Assembly: GCF_026239735.1 (NCBI RefSeq)
Contig: NZ_JAPIVT010000023.1
Location: 1-64,000, forward strand
DNA length: 64,000 nt
Reading direction: 5' to 3'
DNA from: Pedobacter sp. MC2016-05
GTDB taxonomy: Bacteria; Bacteroidota; Bacteroidia; Sphingobacteriales; Sphingobacteriaceae
The notes below the pieces were generated by a model that worked only from the letters and a program-made list of their open reading frames with translations, made no database searches and was not told the origin of the DNA. The position numbers and the translations under genes are program-made. Positions 61,507 through 64,000 of the stretch are shown in pieces (position 1 is the first letter of the stretch; every line of letters begins with the position of its first letter).

Positions 61507-63336
61507 TTATTGGAAAGGGTTTCTAACAATTTTTGGATTGTTGTTTAAAACATCTTGCGCAATTGATGAGTAATAATTGGTCATTCGGAAAAACCTTGCC
61601 CTTCTGAAACGTGTTGGCCTCACTCTCGCGTAGATGTATTTGCCATTATCTGGATGCCCAGGACGTATAACCCGGTAAGAATACAAGCCCATAACCACTG
61701 CATTTGGATCAGTTTCTGAGCCATCCCAAACCAGGTGGGCAATACGCCATCTTTTCAAATCAAAATAACGGTGATCTTCAAAAGCAAGCTCTACACGGCG
61801 TTCGTTACGGATGATGTTATTGGTTAATGCGCTAAGGCTATTTGCTGGAAAACCAGCTCTTGCCCTGATGGAGTTTACATATCCTAGGGCTTCTGGTCTG
61901 CCTAATTCAAAAGCAGCTTCTGCAGCGTTCAAGTAAATTTCGCCCAGGCGAAACCATGGCCACCAATTTGCCGCAGATGTACCTCTGGTACTTGCAGCTG
62001 GCGCATCGCTAACCATTTTGCGAATATAAAATCCTGTATTACTTACATCAACAGCATCATCTTTCGGCCCGTCAAACCCTGTCCAGGTTTGGCCATCGGT
62101 ATAATTTTTACCCAGCTCGGCCGAAGTAGATAGTTGATAGGAAGTGTTATTCCAAACAGCAACACCTGCCTGTAACCTTACCGGACTGCTTTTAAATGTA
62201 GTACCCGGGTAAATTACTGTTCCAAATAAACGGGCATCTTTTCCAGCAAAAATTTCCATCGGGTTACTGTAAGCGATATAGTTTCCACTCGCATCTTTAT
62301 CACGCAAGGTTCCTCTGGTTCCGTCTAGATAATCAAAACTTTCTACCAAACTCAGAGAAGGCGATATTGCAGATGAAGCCTCATTATCCTCCGTCATGCT
62401 TTTCACAATATTATCGTAGGTAAAACGATGCACTTTTAAACCAACGGCAAAGTCTTTAGCAAAAATTACCTCACTACCGGTTTTTTTATTCAGCATGTCA
62501 TAAAAATTGCCGCCCTTATCTGGGTTTTCATTAAATAAAGCAAAAGGACCGCTCATGATCTCTTTCGAGGCAGTTAACGATTTATTGTAATAATCTGTAG
62601 CCATAGCAGCTGGAATTCCAACTTCGCCACCAGGAGTACTAATTGGCGCAGCCATTAAGCTATTGTACTTTGCAATCGACGCCGCATATAACATCGCTCT
62701 GCTTTCAAGTGCCAACGCAGTATATTTGTTTGCCCGAGTTTTGATCCCATTATTCGTGGCCAGATCATTTTTAATCGCTTCCATTTCGCTGTAAATGAAA
62801 TCGTAAACTTCATGTTCTTTAGCTCTTGGTGTTTGTAAAGGCGTCGGGTCACCACTAAAATCGTAAATCAGCTGTCTGGTAACCAAAGGCACTCCACCCA
62901 TCCGCTTCACCATCTCGAAATAAACAAAAGCCCGCATAAACCGCATTTCTGCTTTGAAAAGGTTTTTCTGCTCAGGAGTAAGTTTGATACTGAACTGCTC
63001 GATACTTTCAAGCGAAAGGTTCAAATCCCGAATTAACCCATAATCCCAGTAGCGGCCATAATCGCTTCCGTACTGAAAATCATTTTTCCCATTCTGATCT
63101 CGTGTGCCAGACCACATAGCATCGTCAATTTCGGTCATGCCACCAGTGTTAAATACTCCATGTAATGATGGTAGACGATCGTAATAATTGGCTAATTGCG
63201 AAGTAACGAGTTTAGGGTCGTTCCACAATTGTTCATCGGTGATGGTTGTTTTAGATTCGCGTTGAAACCATTCATCGTGTTTGCAGCTACTAAGCCATAA
63301 GCAGGAAACCACAATACCTATATATAATTTTTTCAT
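61507..63336 (-). CDS. RagB/SusD family nutrient-uptake lipoprotein (PUL 3)
   Basis: Outer-membrane lipoprotein of 609 residues with lipobox LSSC (Cys about residue 18). Family motifs include FKAEMRFMRAFVYFEMVKRMGGVPLV in the TPR-like part, the WWPWFRLGEIYLNAAEAAFELG segment and NERRVELAFEDHRYFDLKRW near the C-terminus. It follows the SusC gene by 12 bases. With 609 residues it is of the larger SusD type often found in plant-polysaccharide loci. Confidence 0.95.
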   Translation of the reverse strand: MKKLYIGIVVSCLWLSSCKHDEWFQRESKTTITDEQLWNDPKLVTSQLANYYDRLPSLHGVFNTGGMTEIDDAMWSGTRDQNGKNDFQYGSDYGRYWDYGLIRDLNLSLESIEQFSIKLTPEQKNLFKAEMRFMRAFVYFEMVKRMGGVPLVTRQLIYDFSGDPTPLQTPRAKEHEVYDFIYSEMEAIKNDLATNNGIKTRANKYTALALESRAMLYAASIAKYNSLMAAPISTPGGEVGIPAAMATDYYNKSLTASKEIMSGPFALFNENPDKGGNFYDMLNKKTGSEVIFAKDFAVGLKVHRFTYDNIVKSMTEDNEASSAISPSLSLVESFDYLDGTRGTLRDKDASGNYIAYSNPMEIFAGKDARLFGTVIYPGTTFKSSPVRLQAGVAVWNNTSYQLSTSAELGKNYTDGQTWTGFDGPKDDAVDVSNTGFYIRKMVSDAPAASTRGTSAANWWPWFRLGEIYLNAAEAAFELGRPEALGYVNSIRARAGFPANSLSALTNNIIRNERRVELAFEDHRYFDLKRWRIAHLVWDGSETDPNAVVMGLYSYRVIRPGHPDNGKYIYARVRPTRFRRARFFRMTNYYSSIAQDVLNNNPKIVRNPFQ

Positions 63337-63348
63337 CTTTTTGCTTTG

Positions 63349-64000
63349 TTAAAAGGTTACATTAAAACCAGCCATAAATACTCTTTGCTGAGGATAAACT
63401 ACCGCTGCTGCTGCTTCAATTTCCGGATCAATCTGGTAATCTTTCACATTATCGAAAGAGATTAGGTTTGAGCCATTTACATAAACGCGGATTTTTTGCG
63501 CTTTAATTTTCTGCGAAATTGTTTGAGGCAGTGTGTAAGCCAATTCTAAATTCCGCACCCGTAAATACCGTACATTAGTTAACCAGAAATCGCTATTTCT
63601 ACCATTCGGACCACTATTTCCGTTACGTATTGCAGGATAGTATCCCGGAATCCATTTACTGTTTCTGTCGTAAGGATCTTCGCGGTGCCATCTATCTTCT
63701 AATAAATAGGCAGGTGAGTTACCTCCACCATGGAAAGCGTTTCTTAATTCATAATCCTGGTTCCACGACTGCATGCTGCCCCCAGCAAAATCAACATTCA
63801 AATCAATTCCTTTGTAGTTTAAGCCGATTCTTCCACCAAAGGTGATCATTGGTGCCCATCCTGTTGGATAACCAATCGGACGTTCATCCATATCGTTGAT
63901 TATTCCATCACCGTTAACATCTTTGTAAATAAGATCGCCCGGTAATTGGTTTCTATTGTTATTACCATCATTATTAACCGGATAGTTGCGAATTTCTTCT
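63349..64000 (-). CDS. SusC/RagA family TonB-dependent transporter, C-terminal part (cut by window end)
   Basis: Only the last 217 codons lie in the window. The frame runs open through base 64000, so the gene starts outside. The segment PGDLIYKDVNGDGIIND, which precedes the internal Met at 63891, is typical of the late barrel of SusC proteins. The C-terminal strand ends MAGFNVTF, with terminal Phe as required for outer-membrane barrel assembly. It pairs with the SusD gene downstream. Confidence 0.95.
   Translation of the reverse strand, partial: EEIRNYPVNNDGNNNRNQLPGDLIYKDVNGDGIINDMDERPIGYPTGWAPMITFGGRIGLNYKGIDLNVDFAGGSMQSWNQDYELRNAFHGGGNSPAYLLEDRWHREDPYDRNSKWIPGYYPAIRNGNSGPNGRNSDFWLTNVRYLRVRNLELAYTLPQTISQKIKAQKIRVYVNGSNLISFDNVKDYQIDPEIEAAAAVVYPQQRVFMAGFNVTF

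Noticed and set aside
1..64000. CRISPR arrays, insertion sequences, prophage or tRNA genes
   Set aside because: No regularly spaced repeats with unique spacers, no transposase or integrase frames and no cloverleaf-like sequence were seen.

Overview
The window comes from a Bacteroidota genome, most likely a Pedobacter- or Sphingobacteriaceae-like plant or soil saprophyte. The basis is three SusC/SusD pairs, DUF5000 and DUF3823 surface lipoproteins, a hybrid two-component regulator (HTCS), many secreted glycoside hydrolases, low-to-moderate GC and weak Shine-Dalgarno sequences. No rRNA, tRNA, insertion sequence, phage gene or CRISPR array was seen.

Layout. (1) 1-5600: a stand-alone GH97 enzyme, then small housekeeping or unknown genes (an acidic 49-residue protein, a DJ-1/PfpI-like protein, a lone LuxR-type HTH protein, a secreted HExxH protein). 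(2) 5642-17733, minus strand: PUL 1, in transcription order GH29 with a discoidin-like tail, TlpA-like thioredoxin, trypsin-like/PDZ protease, SusC, SusD and two surface lipoproteins, ending at a strong hairpin. It is divergent from a classical histidine kinase/response regulator pair (17957-20106), whose upstream region carries four direct repeats at exact 11-bp spacing. (3) 20951-23819: a TPP riboswitch followed by a tightly coupled four-gene operon (methyltransferase, PurM/HypE-like protein, divergent ThiE/TenI-like protein, Trm112-like zinc protein) without any standard thiamin biosynthesis gene. (4) 23960-36427, minus strand: PUL 2, in transcription order myo-inositol oxygenase, SusC, SusD, purple-acid-phosphatase-like enzyme, HGSNAT-like membrane acetyltransferase, GH89 and GH92. 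(5) 36910-42627: a LacI-type regulator, a vSGLT-like symporter, GH28, GH43 and a small unknown gene, with predicted LacI-type operators at both ends and upstream of PUL 2. (6) 42766-64000, minus strand: PUL 3, with SusC (cut by the window edge), SusD, DUF3823 lipoprotein, tandem GH43, GH2, GH97, HTCS, GH29, a sugar mutarotase, a membrane AraC-type regulator without kinase, and GH31.

How the genes may work together. PUL 3 carries the side-chain-trimming activities expected for a branched plant polysaccharide; xyloglucan is the best guess, but no backbone endoglucanase lies inside the window. PUL 2 is the most interesting polysaccharide locus. Alpha-mannosidase, GlcN N-acetyltransferase, alpha-N-acetylglucosaminidase, phosphatase and myo-inositol oxygenase together match the bonds of a Man-GlcN(Ac)-(GlcA)-inositol-phosphate glycan, as in GPI anchors or plant and fungal glycosyl inositol phosphoceramides. 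The TPP-riboswitch operon is the second candidate for an undescribed system. All functional assignments rest on reading the sequence and on recalled family motifs; no database search was run.
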